Positions 24,728 to 37,912 of a stretch of 64,000 bases of DNA are shown here, piece by piece. Source of the stretch: Brevipalpus yothersi. Taxonomy: Eukaryota > Arthropoda > Arachnida > Trombidiformes > Tenuipalpidae. How positions within the stretch are numbered: position 1 is the first letter of the stretch; each line of letters opens with the position of its first letter. The translations under genes were made by a program, and so were the position numbers. The notes below the pieces were generated by a model. That model was not told the DNA's origin and made no database searches. It saw only the letters and a list, made by a program, of their open reading frames with translations. The stretch spans positions 17,438 to 81,437 of the forward strand of contig QZCP01000831.1 of NCBI GenBank assembly GCA_003956705.1, in the 5' to 3' direction.

Positions 24728-25447
24728 TCATCCAGTGTTCAAAGCAAGATGATCTTTTTTTGGTGACTCATGGCAATCTGGTGATTGAACACTATCGGTG
24801 AAGGTAGGAATGTGACGTCGATTAAGATTGAGAGCATCCAAAGAATTTTCTACTTGCATAAGATCACGAGCAATTTTTCTCAGACTGCAGGAAACATTAA
24901 CAACCATCTTTTGACTTTTGATTAATTGATTGGTCAAACAATCAATTTCTTTGGTTGCATTAACGTACGGTTGGCATGCCATTTTGACGATCTCCTCACG
25001 AAATAATTCATTTTTTTCTTTTAATTTTCGATGAAGAAGAGAATCACCTCTACTTGAATCGGCAGTACGACGTCTTTCAAAATCTTCCGAAGTATAATCG
25101 GGACTCGGTGATGGTGGAGTTTCAGGAGCATCATCATCATTTAGATAGAGTTCATCTTCATCCGATTCCGGTGCTTCACCGAGAACAACACTTGGTGAGT
25201 TGTCCATCAATTCATTGGAATCATCATCACAATCAGAATCATCTCGAATAAGTGACGGAGATACTGGAATTGGAACTGTACAACACGAAAGAGAGATTAA
25301 AGAGAGTAAATTAACTGGATTGTTTGGAAATCTAATTCGAAAATTATCAAAAATAAACGTAAACATTGGATATTACAGAATGAAAAACAAATTTCAAATC
25401 CACCAAAAAAGGAGAATCAAATACAAACCTTTGGAGGGCATCATCAT
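24728..25447 (-). CDS. BLOC1S3: BLOC-1 complex subunit 3 (BLOS3)
   Basis: The model has two exons on the minus strand: 25447-25429 (ATG ATG ATG CCC TCC AAA G, donor GTTTGT) and 25275-24728 (acceptor TTGTACAG). Together they give 188 aa, close to the roughly 200 aa of vertebrate BLOS3. The N-terminal half is acidic and disordered and contains VVLGEAPESDEDELYL, resembling the GEA-x-E-(T/S)D ... ELYL motif of BLOS3. The C-terminal half (about residues 95-165) is a helical/coiled-coil segment ending LRKIARDLMQVENSLDAL, as in the family. BLOS3 is a subunit of the octameric BLOC-1 complex that sorts cargo from endosomes to lysosome-related organelles. The upstream frame has no ATG before a stop, supporting this start. 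Family assignment rests on motif resemblance, not a search. Confidence 0.78.
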
Positions 25448-26718
25448 GAATACCAATCCGACCGGAAACACAATACTATTTAAACAATTAAGTAATCTCA
25501 AGTTAATATCATCAGCCGGTCAAGTGATTAAGAAGGCAAATTTCGGAATGAGACGAGTAGCTGACGGTAATTGCTGGTCTATTCACTTGGCCAGTGATTG
25601 GATCAATAAACTTTACACCAAACCTTCGAGAGTAGAGTAGAATAGAGTGAAACTAGTTCAATTTTAGAAAATATAAGATAAATTGGCCACTTTTCGGAAA
25701 TAATCCAAGCACAATTGACCAGCATCAAGGGATCCACAAAAAAGAAAAACAAGCAAAGGAGAATAGAGATGAAAAAGTAGGACTTTCAGTTGAGCTTGTC
25801 AAAAAAAATCAGATGATAAACAAGGGGGTGGACCAGGGATGATGCTTGGATGAAAAATTTTACACACCAAAGAAAAACGTGAATTAATCGAATATTATCC
25901 TATTCCAGCAAGTGGACAGCAAATATCGATCAATTTGATCACAATTTGATGTGGAAATTTAAATAAAATCATCCAAAGCCGTAGTATTTGACTTTCTCAT
26001 GAGCCTCATAAGCACAGCGTTCTCCTCTCTCAGATTAAGCTTTGCGCAGAGGCAGTACCTCAGGTAATGAAGGATTTCCTGAACCGAGGTTATTGCTGGT
26101 TGAAAACTTTTCCCAATACCCCGCCATGACGACAGGCTCGTTCTGTCGGCTTCGGCAATTTTTGAAAGCCCGAGAAGGGCTCACAAATAATTAAATAAAG
26201 ATAGAATATGCACCTTCCCCTGAGAGGATCATTTCTCTGCTAGGAGATCTTGTGGGGATTGCAAGTGAGAGTATTCTGTGGACATGGACCACTTTGCCAC
26301 TGACAAGCCAGACTGTGTGTTACATGCAGGATATGTCGAGTGATTATTTTCGATTGGAAGATTTCAAATGAAAAAGCTTGATCATTTAGGTGTGTCAGAG
26401 GAAGCGAGGTTTGGATCAACTGAATATTGGTGAGTTGGGTTAGGTCAAGAGATTGGTAGACAATTGAGTATGAAAACAGATGAAATTTTAATGACTGATT
26501 CTATGATTACCACTTGGTGATAACATTTATCAACTAATTATGTTATGATGACAAAAGATGGATTGAAAAATACACTAATCAACAGCTCTGTCCTTATCTT
26601 TGTCGATATTTTCATCATCCAAGGCATTTCGAATGCTGATCAACTTTCCACCGAAAGTGTTGGTTGATGTTCTCCCTGTTGGTGTATGGAAAGTAAGGTT
26701 ACCATCATCAGGTTGATT
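25448..26718. other. Spacer between BLOC1S3 and DNAJA3
   Basis: A plus-strand frame at about 25380-25640 overlaps BLOC1S3 exon 1 in antisense and has no recognisable similarity. The rest of the spacer shows no supported gene. BLOC1S3 and the downstream end of DNAJA3 are on the same strand, so this region should hold the BLOC1S3 promoter and the DNAJA3 3' end. Confidence 0.45.
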
Positions 26719-28236
26719 TTAACGAAAAATTGCTTTCTTGATTCGACTGAAAATTGATTCCTCAGAACTAGAACCATCCTGGCTCACTTCCTCCTTTTCG
26801 ACAGATTTCTTTCGACCTAAGTGGTAGAGGAGCCATATGAATGGTTATATCTCTGAGGAATCAACTAAATAAATAATCTCCTGTGAGTAGCTCTTACCTG
26901 TCTTGGTTTCAACTAATCCATCAACAGATCCTGGAGTGTCTTGCTCGAGCTCTGCATAAGCTGAAACCAGAGCGCGTTGTTTTTCATTCAAAGATCTGTA
27001 GAAAAAAAAACAGATGAGTTTCAAAGCCATCAGAGAAAGAGGAAAAGGCTTTCAAATCTTGAACATACTGAGGAATCTTTATCTTGAAATGAACATAATG
27101 GTCTCCATTTCCATAGCTATTGACCCGCTTCAGTCCTTTACCGGCTAACCGCAGTCTACTATGAGAGGATGTGCCAGGAGGAATTTTTATGGTAATATCT
27201 TCATATATACCCTGAATACGTGTAGATCCTCCCAGTATTGCTTGAGAAAGTGAAATAGTCACATCACTATGTACATCTGCACCTTCGCGTCTAAAATAGT
27301 CACTTTTTGCAACTCTAAATGTAATAAACAATTCTCTATTTCCTATTTGCATTCGAAGAGTTTGTCCATCTTCCACACCAGCTGGAATTGGTACGGTGAC
27401 TGCTTTTCTTTGTTGAGTTACTCCTTGTCCTTCACACGTTGGACACGGGTTGGGAATATACATTCTAGTTCCTTTACACATTCTACATGTAGATCTCATA
27501 ACAAAGGGTCCAGTACTGATTGTTTCCATTCCTGTTCCATTGCAATAGTTGCAACGAGTAGGTCTTGTTCCTCCAGCACAGCGGCTTCCTATAGAGATGG
27601 AAGAATGAAAGTAAATAAAATGTTTTCATTCAAGGATCAAGCTAACCATTTCTACTCACCAGAACATTTAGGACAAGTATCTAAAGTAGTTATTTTAATT
27701 TCTTTCTCTGCACCACGAGCAGCCTCGGTGAATGTTATATTGAGAACTATTTCTTGTGCTTGACTATATCGAAAATCAGATTTTTCATATTCAGTGTCCG
27801 GATCAAAATCGGTATTGAAACCTTGGCGACCACCACCGAACGCATTGAATGCATCACCGAAAATTTTGCGAAACAATTCCTCTGGATCTACTTGACTGTG
27901 GAACTCTTGATAACCACTGGTTCCTTGTCCAAAGCCTTGCTGTTGGCTAGATGTTGTACCAAATTGATCATAAGTTCGACGCTTACTTTCATCACTCAAT
28001 ACTTCGTACGCTTCGGAAACTTCGTGAAATTTTTTCGATGATTCCGGATCACCTTTATTCGCATCTGGATGATGCTTTTTGGCTAATTGAAAGTATGCCT
28101 TCTTTATATCTTTGGCCGATGCATTTCGTGGTACACCAAGTATTTGATAATAATCTTTTTTGGACAAAAAGCTACTCGAATGAAAACAGCGACTACGACT
28201 GAGAGGCACAAGGTTCAGTGACAATCGTCTCAACAT
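26719..28236 (-). CDS. DNAJA3: Mitochondrial DnaJ/Hsp40 co-chaperone (DNAJA3/Tid1)
   Basis: Four exons on the minus strand: 28236-27660, 27588-27069, 26995-26898 and 26816-26719, with introns of 71, 73 and 81 bp. The frame is kept throughout (430 aa). The N-terminus is rich in R, S and L without acidic residues, as in a mitochondrial presequence. The J domain spans about residues 28-93 with HPD at 56-58. A G/F-rich linker follows. The zinc region has four CxxCxG repeats (CPKC, CNYC, CRMC, CPTC), the first split by intron 1. The central part METISTGPFVMRSTCR is highly characteristic of Tid1. The C-terminus ends in a basic amphipathic FSRIKKAIFR. It works with mitochondrial Hsp70 in the matrix in protein folding and mtDNA maintenance. 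Confidence 0.95.
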
Positions 28237-31200
28237 GATGTGTGTAAGTGAGACACTATCTCATTTGTCAACAATGTTCACTAACATAATAATCATCACC
28301 TTAAACACACTATTTGACACATGTTACATAACATACACTTCCCCACAAGCTGACCATGTGCCGAAAAAATTAGATTAACTATTGATGCGATGAAGAGGAA
28401 TCAAAATTAAATCAACATGCCGACCAAGCTGAGCACGCTTACTTGTTAATGCACTCGACATACAGCCGATTGAGACGCGCCACTTTTGAATATATCAACA
28501 ATCACAATTTAAACATGCTAAAAACATGTGTAAATGAAAAAAAAGGTTAATTAATAATATTATTTTCCATTTTTTTTGTTGTTATTTTGATTGCTATCAC
28601 CATTTGACTCTGATTTGATCATATAATTTGCCTTTTGAATGTTCTGGATGGGGTTGATTTTTCATTTGTTTTTTTCTCGAAAAATTGAATCGTAATAAAA
28701 TGATTCCGATTGAGAATATTCTGAGCAAGAGTGGAAAATAATCTAGATTATGCTGCTCATGTGTAAGGAAAAAGTTATGCAATTCATTTGGGAGATTTGA
28801 TAAAAAGGAGAGTAGAATAATTTTCTCGAAATTTTAGTAATAATTTATTGAATCTTTTGTTAATGTAGCTAAATATTTTCCATGGAGACCTTCTTTTCTT
28901 CTGTAAGATTCAAAAAACGTCCAACATTCGGTTTTGATGAGCTTTCTATTATTTAAGAGAAATGTGAACTGAAAGCAGGAAAAAGAAAAAAGAGAACTTT
29001 GCATTCTGTAAACACAAGTGTTTTGCTAAAAAGATTCCTCTGTATGAGCTTTCCAAGTTCATTTATCATCGAACATGTGTCCACCATTTTCGATATTTTT
29101 GAAAAAATCTCCCAATGCGATAAATGGAATAAGGTAACTTTGGTGATCTGAGGACTACGCATCATCAAACTGACAGAATATCCAAACTCTATTCGAAATA
29201 GTGAGAGGTATTCATTTGATCTTATTAATCCCTTTGAAACTTACAATGAACCACCACCAATGGGCGAGAACTTTGTGAGATTAAAGAAATTAGAAAATGA
29301 GAACCAATCACAAACATTTCTTCAGTGATCTCTAATCACACTTCGGGAAACAGAAAGATTAAGCAAGAGGAATTTGAAGTGATATCAGAAAAGGGAAAGA
29401 GTCGCCTCAAATTCAGGTTCAACGGAAATATGATATACCACAGAAATGAATTGATACTTGAGTGATCATCGGACGGAGGTTTGATAGACTAGCCACCCTC
29501 AATGTATACCTTTCCATCAACTGAAGTTAGATTTGATTTTTCGAAATCAACGGTTGATACAAACACGAGCAGGCTGTATCTTTGATAATATTCTTTCATA
29601 TAACAAGAGTCATATAGTTATCAAAAATATGGCTACAATATGGTTCGTATGAGTTCCAATAGGACAATAAAAAGAGCAATTGTAATTATTGAAAGAGAGA
29701 AAAATTTTCCACTTTCGAGGAATCACAAAAACACATCGAAAGCCTGAACCTCAAATATGGTGAAGATGCGATTGAAAAGTTGAAATGTGATAATGTGATG
29801 ATGATGAGATATTTAAACTGAGATTACCTAGATTAATTGGTTCACAAGATGAGGTAATTGACTAGATAAAATAATCGAAGGGGAGATCAGAAGAAAAATC
29901 ATATTTCTACTGATTGAAAATTAGAATCGAATGGCCATCGAAAGATGAATTCACACAAGTATTTTGACCAAAAGGATCATCATTATCTTTGCTGTTAAGG
30001 CTTCTGATTTTGTTCTTCATTATCTTTAATCAAAGAACAATCGAGAACCGAAGTGAAGTTGCTCTTTCTCTTACTTAGAACTCAGGAACAGTGTCGATAA
30101 CAAACGATAAACTCATGTAATTTAATAGCCATTATTCATTATTGAAAAGACTTTATTTTCGGAATACTCGCCACTCAACTGTGGACATGTTTAATATCAA
30201 AATTTTTCCCGATTGACGATCACTCACCTGAGCAACACGTGTCGGAGAAACCCTGGAAAAGTTCAGTGTGAGGTAGTATCTCTAGCTATGACGCTGGAGA
30301 TACACCCAAGGAATACATGATGATACTTGAATGTCTGCACGATGAGAATATTTCTGCTCACAACAGTGTCCAGGATGAGAAGAGAGGAAGATTTAGATAG
30401 ATAGAGAGAGAGAGAGAGAGAGAAAGATCTGATAAAAGTAGCGACAAGCAACTCTTCATTTTTTTATGATGTCAAGAATATTTGTTTGTTTGACTCGGCA
30501 AGAAGAATAAAATTTTCCTCAACGCAAATGATACTGCCACTACTGTAACAATATGAGATCACTCAAGCTAATAACTAGACATAATCATCGAAAGAGATGA
30601 GGTGAGCAAGTGTAGTGTAAGAGAGCGGCAGGAAGAATATTTCGTCCATATTGGAAACAATAGGAGACAAAGTGAGTGAAATTCGACAGTTGGCACTGTT
30701 TCCTCTCTCGCTCTTCCTTTCTTTTCTCTCTTTCTCGAAGCCACTGTCTGATAGCTGTGAGATTTGAACAAATCTCAAATCAGTATAGCACTGCAGCCTC
30801 CTCTCAACTGGAACTGAATCTCCACAGACACTGTGAAGAGGTGTGCAAATTATGATAGTGCCCTAGTTAATTAATCTTAATCGAAGTGTTTCTCCAGAGC
30901 TTACATGGATTGCCAATGACTTCTTTATCTTGATTCCAATGCGTTTTCCCATCGTTGTTGAAATTCAACATTTTCAGAAATAACGAAGTGAGATTATGAT
31001 TTTAAACGTTCTTATATTCTTTTTAAGAATTGTTTCGGGCTTAATCTCGCTCGACACACAGAGAACCATGTCCGTATTTACCACTCAATGCTGCTGGACA
31101 TGACAACAGTTTTGATGTAGGATTCAAAAGAAAGTTAACTTAAGATAGTTTCGAGTGGGTACATTAACGGGTCGAAATCACATGGAAAAGTCGAGAGCAT

Positions 31201-31240
31201 TTGTTTATCAGTTTGTTCTTTGCGCTCAACATATTAGAGG
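28237..31240. other. 3-kb spacer between DNAJA3 and TLK
   Basis: I see no supported gene. Open frames are short and lack recognisable features. A short GA run lies at 30404-30422. A small hairpin with 11-bp arms occurs at 30276-30303 but is too short to interpret. The spacer should contain the DNAJA3 promoter and the TLK 3' UTR. Confidence 0.45.
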
Positions 31241-32952
31241 TCAGCCATACAATGAGCTAGATTTTTCATTGGAGTTCCCCCCTCTACCATGCTTAGTGCT
31301 TGGCTTGAGATAATCTTCGCTGGATAAGGCTAGAACATCGATCCTATCTTCTTTCTTGTATTGAAGGCATCTTCGAATAAATTGCTGCGAGATGGAAAAA
31401 AAGAAAACAATAAGATTAGAATTGGAGTAATCAACTGAGAGATAATCACAAATTGGGTTCTCTCTAGAAGTTCAGGATATGTAGAATGTTTTGCGAAAAA
31501 TCTAGGGCAAAGTGTGGAAATCGAGAGCATGAAAAAGCTAGAGATGTCGCTAATGATTTGGATGATAAAAGGGAGAAAAATGGTAACTTGTAAGTTCAAG
31601 AGGTCATGAAAAGACTAGATTCTTTTGATCATTGTGAGAGAAACTTGTTGAATTCATGATTCAATCATGCGAGAGAGTTTTTAGCGGTTTTCTTGTAAGA
31701 CCAAAATAAGTAACGAAATTGATAGATTGACATTTATCGAGCAAGCAAGAGTTAGCTAGCATTGTGGGTGATTCACTAATAGAATTAGCATCGAGTAGAT
31801 AAAGGGAGGAAATGAATCAGATTACAACTTTCACCAGCGACAGATAACATGAAATCTCTGAGATCATAGGATATAAGTTGAACTTTTATCATCAAGTTCA
31901 TGATAGCGGGTAGGAAGAGAATTTTTTCATTCAAGTACGCATCTCTTGATCATTTTTTAACACTCAGAGAGTCTCGCTTCGAAATGTGTAAATTACCTTA
32001 GCGTCAATGCTGACAGCAGGCTTGGGCGGAAATTCGACTTCTGTCGCCTTCAGTATTGTATTTTCTTCCAAAATAGTGGCTTGCGACTGATTGTGTCCGA
32101 AAGGCTATAAACGAAAAGAAAAAAATTAAAAACAAAAGTGAGCAAAAGTTGAGAATCATAATGAGGAAATACTTGCCTTCTTCCCGTAGAGACATTGATA
32201 AAATATTACACCTACACTCCAAACGTCCACTTTAGAGGAAATCTTTGGTGGAGTTTTACCTACAACGAAACATTCAGGAGGCAAGTACCAATAAGTGCCT
32301 GCGCCCTGAGATGTTAAGTCCATGCCATGATCAGGACTATAGTTTTCATCGTCCATGATTTTGCTAAGACCAAAATCAGTGATCTTGATCTCACCACTGA
32401 TGCTTCCACTACCCAGGAGGATATTCCCTGAAAGAATGCAAATTATTCGATCAATTATCACTATTGAAATGGTGAAAATAAATAAACTATTGAAGATGTG
32501 CAATTTTTGTTCATCGATCCTCAATTTCATTCACATTATTGGTATACTCGCGAGTAATGATCGTCAAAATCATTAGTACAATGAAAATGGATGCCAAGGT
32601 GGAGAGAGGAGAGAGGAGAAAGAGAGATAGAAACAAGGGGGAGGGAGAGAGACATACACACACACGGGCGAGAGAAACGATTCAAAGCGAGAAGCAGAGA
32701 GTGTGTAAGTGCCGCGATACCATGACCCTAGTCAGATGGATATAAAGAAAGCCTTCGTGGGAGAAAGAGAAGACTGAGAAAGAGACCAAGAGAAAAAAGA
32801 GAGGAGAAGCGAGGGGGGAGATCATGTGTGTGTGGATATAGGGGGGGGGCAGCGAGTAAGCAAGAGAGAGAGAGAGAGAGAGAGATGGGCAAAGATGCGA
32901 TCAAAATTTGGATGAGAATGAGTGAAAGAGTCGAGATGGAGAAAGAAAAAGC

Positions 32953-33021
<69 letters not shown>

Positions 33022-35561
33022 GAGCCACAAAATGGATGAGTGAGTAGCTGGCTAGAAAACATATGATCATGATTGAAATCAATGAGATACTACTACGAAG
33101 AACCTCATTCTTTTGGATTACGATTATTCGGTCGAATGATAATTAATTTCAAATAAACATTGTGGCTAAGAAAGTTTCAACTACTTGTCAGCGAGTAAAT
33201 ATATGAGAGCCAAGGTGATCAATGAATATTTGATGACACTAAGGATAACTATTTTGGACGGGTTGCATTCTAGGACCTGATAGTGAGAGAAAGAGAGAGA
33301 GAGAGCAAAGTATTTATGTATGGAAGAGACAGGGAGAGAGAGAGAGAGGGATTGAGGTAGAAAGAAATAGAGTGAGAGAGAGTGCTAGAGAAAGCTACGA
33401 GAGAGGAAAAGAGTGAACGGATGAGAGAGAGGGAAGAGAAAGAAAAGGGAGAGCGAGAGAAGTGAGGTGATCGACAAGATGGAGGAATGGTCTTAAAAAG
33501 GTACATGTAGATATATATAAACACATATTTGTATGTGTGAATATACTCACCAGGCTTTAGGTCATAGTGGATTATCGGTGGCTTAATTTCATTTAAATAC
33601 TTTAAGGCATGAACCACTTGCATGATGATAGATCTTGCCTCCCTTTCAGGAATGCATTTGTGTTGCTTAAGGTAAAAATCTAAATCATGTCCATCACAGT
33701 ATTCCAGAACAGTACAAAAAGAGTTGGCATCGATTTCAAAAACATCGAAAAGCCTCACTATTCTTGGATGATCAAGTTTCTTATGAATATTGTATTCTCT
33801 AAGAGCATGTTTGATATAGTTGGCTTTCTTATCATCCTTCCAATCCTTATTCAATTGATGGATCTTGCAAGCGACATAACGTTGCTCTTTGAGGTCAAAT
33901 GCTTTATGAACTTCACTAAATCCACCTTTGCCCAATAAAGTCAATAAAAGGTATCTATCGTTGAGAACCGCATGATTGTTGAAGCGTGAGGCGTCCTCGT
34001 TGTGTATTCTTTTAAGCTCTCTGATATGAAGATTCCTTTCTCTCTCAAGCTTTTCTAGTTCCAATTGGAGATCAGCATCTTCCTTCTTTAGGGCTTGTTG
34101 TCTAAGCTTTAATATCTCATCCATTTCATAATATTCATACATGGAGTAGTCTTTCTGGATCCCAGATGAACTGGCCACTGGTTCAGGCTTTACAAAATCA
34201 GTGAACGCTGTTCCGGTGCCAGATAAACTTGATGAGGTCAAGGGTGAACTACTATTGGAAACCACTTGATTATTACCATTGGATCCAGAATTTGGAGATT
34301 GATTGGAAGCTACAACCCCTCTTTCACTTTTTCTAATTTGAACATTATTTGGTTTCTTTTTAGCTAGCAGCTTGCGTTGTCTTTCAATTTCTTCTCTTTC
34401 TGCAACTATTTGTTCTTGTTTCTTTAATAATTCTGTGAATGCGTGTCCATCATTCCAATTCTCAACGAATGATGCTCCTTGTCTTTGAGTGACAAACTGT
34501 CCGAGCCTTAACCTATTTTGCATACACTTTTGTCGAGCAGCTTTCTTTTCCATTTGTGATTTCTCTATTAACAACATCTTGGTAACCTCCGTTGACTTGG
34601 CCAATTGTTCCTTTTGTTTATCTACTAATTTTTGTTGAGCTTGTATCTGGCGTTTTAATTCGTCCCCTGTACGCTGGAGATCATCTATTTTACCATCTCT
34701 TTCCTCTAAATCAGATACTGATTTAGTTTCAACTTCACGTAATTGTTTCATAGTTAGATCTGTCTGTACAGCACGATGTATGGATGACTGAGAGTAAAAT
34801 GTCGGATAATTGGAGGTGTTCGTTGTGGATACAGGACCACCACTACTACCACCAGTACCGCTAACCCCAGGACAGCCAGTGACACTGCCACTGACACTGG
34901 AATTAGAGGCATTATTACTAGGTCCAACAGATGCTTGTCGTTGGAGGATACCAGATAACGGTGGACCCATGATGCTGGAAAATTCTGGATTTGAATTACC
35001 ACCAACTCCAAGCCGATCACAGGCAATAGAGGTGTTTGGTGGAGAATTGAGAGGGCTACCAGCCACGGAGACTGATGATGGTACAGGAACAGTTTGGCTA
35101 ACTGAAACATTACCAGGTGATGATGGTAGTGGATACATGTAGTATCCCTGTGAAGTTGGCGATTTAGATCCACCATAGAGACTAGTTGGATAGCTTTGAT
35201 GCTGTTTAAAGTATTCGTTAATCTTCTTGTTATTCTCACCACGAGCACTCTTTAACCCTTGAGAAGAGGGCTGCTGGCGAGCTGAATTACTTACATTTTG
35301 AATATTACTCGAAATATCATCAGCTTTTCTCTTTCTTTTTATACGCCCATCACCCGAGCCACTATTACGATGTTTTTCTGGGGTCATATCACTGGGCATT
35401 ACACCAACACCTAAGATGGAGTCCTTATCACTATTATGGGAACCACCACTGGTTGTACTCAGATTAGAGTCTTGATTGTGATTTGACGAGCCAAGCAATC
35501 TCGCCTCCAAAAGCTCATGCCTTCGAGGATCAAGATTACAATGTAACTTGCTGTCCATCAT
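31241..35561 (-). CDS. TLK: Tousled-like serine/threonine kinase
   Basis: Four coding exons on the minus strand: 35561-33551, 32427-32177, 32104-31997 and 31384-31241. The protein is 837 aa. The N-terminus MMDSKLHCNLDPRRHELLEAR resembles the TLK2 start, which supports this ATG. A low-complexity S/N/G region to about residue 265 contains basic stretches (nuclear localisation likely). Coiled-coil segments lie around 268-405 and 475-520. The kinase domain covers about 537-818: glycine loop GKGGFSEV 544-551, VACK lysine 566, HYDLKPGN with Asp667, DFG at 688-690. All catalytic residues are present. TLKs phosphorylate the histone chaperone ASF1 and act in replication-coupled chromatin assembly. The intron after exon 2 has a GC donor. 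Frame call ends beyond 33551 are intron read-through into GA repeats. Confidence 0.95.
32957..33019. repeat. (GA)n microsatellite in TLK intron 1
   Basis: About 63 bp of GA, read as CT in the TLK transcript, in the first coding intron (32428-33550). Further impure GA-rich sequence lies at 32600-33470. Confidence 0.97.
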
Positions 35562-37912
35562 AATTAGAACACAATAATCATATCACTTGGCTTGTGGGCT
35601 GGATCGCTTTGTGGATGTCTCTTAGGGTACGTGTGTTGTGTGTGTGTGTATGTATGTGAGAGTGATGGTGAATGTGTGAATCGGTAAGTGGAAAAATGGT
35701 TGATTTGCTTGTCTGTATATAATATGTGTGGGCGAAATAATCTTCACTTTCGCTGGTGTGTATGTAAGGTGTATGTGTTGTTGTTGTTGTGTGTGTGTAT
35801 GTTTGAATGTGTGTGTGTGTTTGTGTGTGTGTGTGTAATATCAGAGACAGTGATTCTTTGATTTTACCCAGCAAAATAATAGGAAACAGTAAGAATAGTT
35901 ACAGAAAAAAGGAACAAAAAACTGATCAACAGAGAAAGAGAGAGAAAGAAATAGTGAACAGAGTGAATGGAGAAAGCCGATGATTGAGATAGTATCGTGT
36001 TTTCCTTAGTGGTAATAGTAATAAGGATGAGGATGGCGATGAATGTGTGTGTATATATATGAGTGTTGAACAGAGAGATGATGGAGGATTAGAAGAAGAA
36101 GAAGAAGAAGAGAAAAGAGAACAAAATAATCACACAGTACAAATTGAAAAATGAAAAGGCTACTCAAAGAATGTGGAAAGAGATACTCTTATTTTTTTTT
36201 CTATCTATAACAACAAATTTATAATCAAATAATCATCATCATCATCATCATCTCTCCTTTGGTGAGGTAAGGATTGAAAAATAATCGCTTCATCGGTCCC
36301 TTTTTTTCATGCGAGTTGTTATATACACACACATACATACACACCAAACAGAGAGAATAGTGTAGTAGTAGTGATGTATTAGGTAGTAGTTAGTGGTCGA
36401 AGAAGAAGAAGAGTAGAGAAGACACCGAGCAATCAGAGGGCGATGAGAAGAGAGAGAAGAGAAAGATGATGTTAAAGATAACCACACACGATTTATACTA
36501 AAAATGAAACAGTATATCTTCAATGTAGTAGTAGTAGTAGTAGTAGCAATGGTGGTGGTGGTTGTTGTTGGTGGTGGTAGTGTGTTGTTGTTGAATAATA
36601 GTAATGAATATAATTCATCACATTATTTTATCAATCATTATAACTTAATGTAAATCTTTTTTCACCCTTTCTCTCCACCATTAAATACCACACACTCACA
36701 CAAAGAGCGATAGATACACTATAAGATGGGCGAAAAATTAACCATTATGAGAAAAAAAAAATTTCAATGTGATTTCATCAAACAATGATGATATATTCTC
36801 TCTCTCTCTCTCTCTTTCTCTTTCTCTCTCTCTTCTTTGCTCAACTCCATTTCTTGAAGCTTGATCTACACACACAAGAGCTACACACACCAGATGATCG
36901 AGCTTCACTTATGCTGCTGCCCTCTTTTTCACATGTCCATAATAAAAAGTGGACACAAATATCGATATCGAATATCCTCACTATCAACACAATATGTATA
37001 CTTTTGTGTACATCAGTATACTGTGTATCAGATAGATCAGGTGTTTGTGAGTATCTTTTACCACTCTAACTTTCACTTATTCTTGTGTGTGTGCAGTCAA
37101 TATATTTCCCTTGGGAGACAGATTATCATGAATTAGAACTTTTTTCTTTCATCTTCGATTTGATACGATTTGATAAGGGAGAGGATACCATTGAATTTTC
37201 GTATCATGATTACAGAGATCGTGGTGGAAAAATTTTCTCCCCACAATAGCAAGGCGTACTCTCTTTCTCGAAAATTTTATGCACACTACTTTTCTGGCAC
37301 ATTACGCATCCTGATACTTAAAGGTTGATGCTATTTCCGGTTGACTCGTACAATACGTTTTGTGTGTGAGTGAGCAAGCAAATCAATGCCAAAACTTTGT
37401 GTGATTGGTCACCAGAAATTTGTTTCTTTCATACAATTTCCAATTAAAATCGACTTCTTCAATTCTTTTCCGAAAATTTTTGTCCACCCAAATTGGAAAA
37501 ACAATTATATTTTCCAGGCCAATCAGACCGGCCTGAATGAGAGTCCAATCTTGCCCCGAGGCTATGTGAGTAATTGAGTATGATGAACTCCGATAGATTG
37601 CAGCATGTAAAAAAATTTTCAAATTGAGCGCCTTTTTCGGGATGAGTTTGGATTCTTGAATTGAAAACAAAGATTGCACTTTCGATTCTCGCGGCTTTTT
37701 TTTCATTCCATTCTTTTTTTCTTTGCCTTTCTCAAACATCTTCAATTTCATCATCTCTCGGTGCTTTTACACTGTCTTAATCATTTTGTGTGTTTGTGTT
37801 GATTTACATTTTGGCTGATTGATTTGAATCATCAGTGGTTAATTGTTCAAATCTGGTGTTTAGTGTCTAGCAGTACACAGTGGTCTAGTTTATCTATCAG
37901 TCTGGTCTAAGG
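35562..37912. other. Divergent promoter region between TLK and RPA1
   Basis: This 2.35-kb stretch separates the start codons of TLK (leftward) and RPA1 (rightward). It is rich in simple sequence: GT-rich runs at 35637-35838, a CAT run at 36231-36250 and GTA/GGT/GTT trinucleotides at 36524-36590. No coding region is supported. Untranslated first exons of both genes may lie here. Confidence 0.55.
36524..36592. repeat. Trinucleotide repeats (GTA, GGT, GTT)
   Basis: GTA units run from 36524 to about 36546, followed by GGT and GTT units up to about 36592, about 1 kb upstream of the TLK start codon on the transcript side. Confidence 0.9.

Noticed and set aside
25200..25640. Plus-strand frame of 146 codons over the 5' end of BLOC1S3
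   Set aside because: It is antisense to BLOC1S3 exon 1 and the start of exon 2, and has no recognisable domain. I treat it as a shadow.
30262..30303. TGAGGTAGTAT beside a small hairpin with 11-bp arms
   Set aside because: The let-7-like string lies mostly outside the stem, and the stem is too short for a microRNA precursor.
33270..33550. C-terminal tail of the long TLK exon frame beyond the HYDLKPG motif
   Set aside because: It is read-through into an intron of GA-rich sequence. The true exon ends at 33551 with a GTGAGT donor and the kinase domain continues at 32427.
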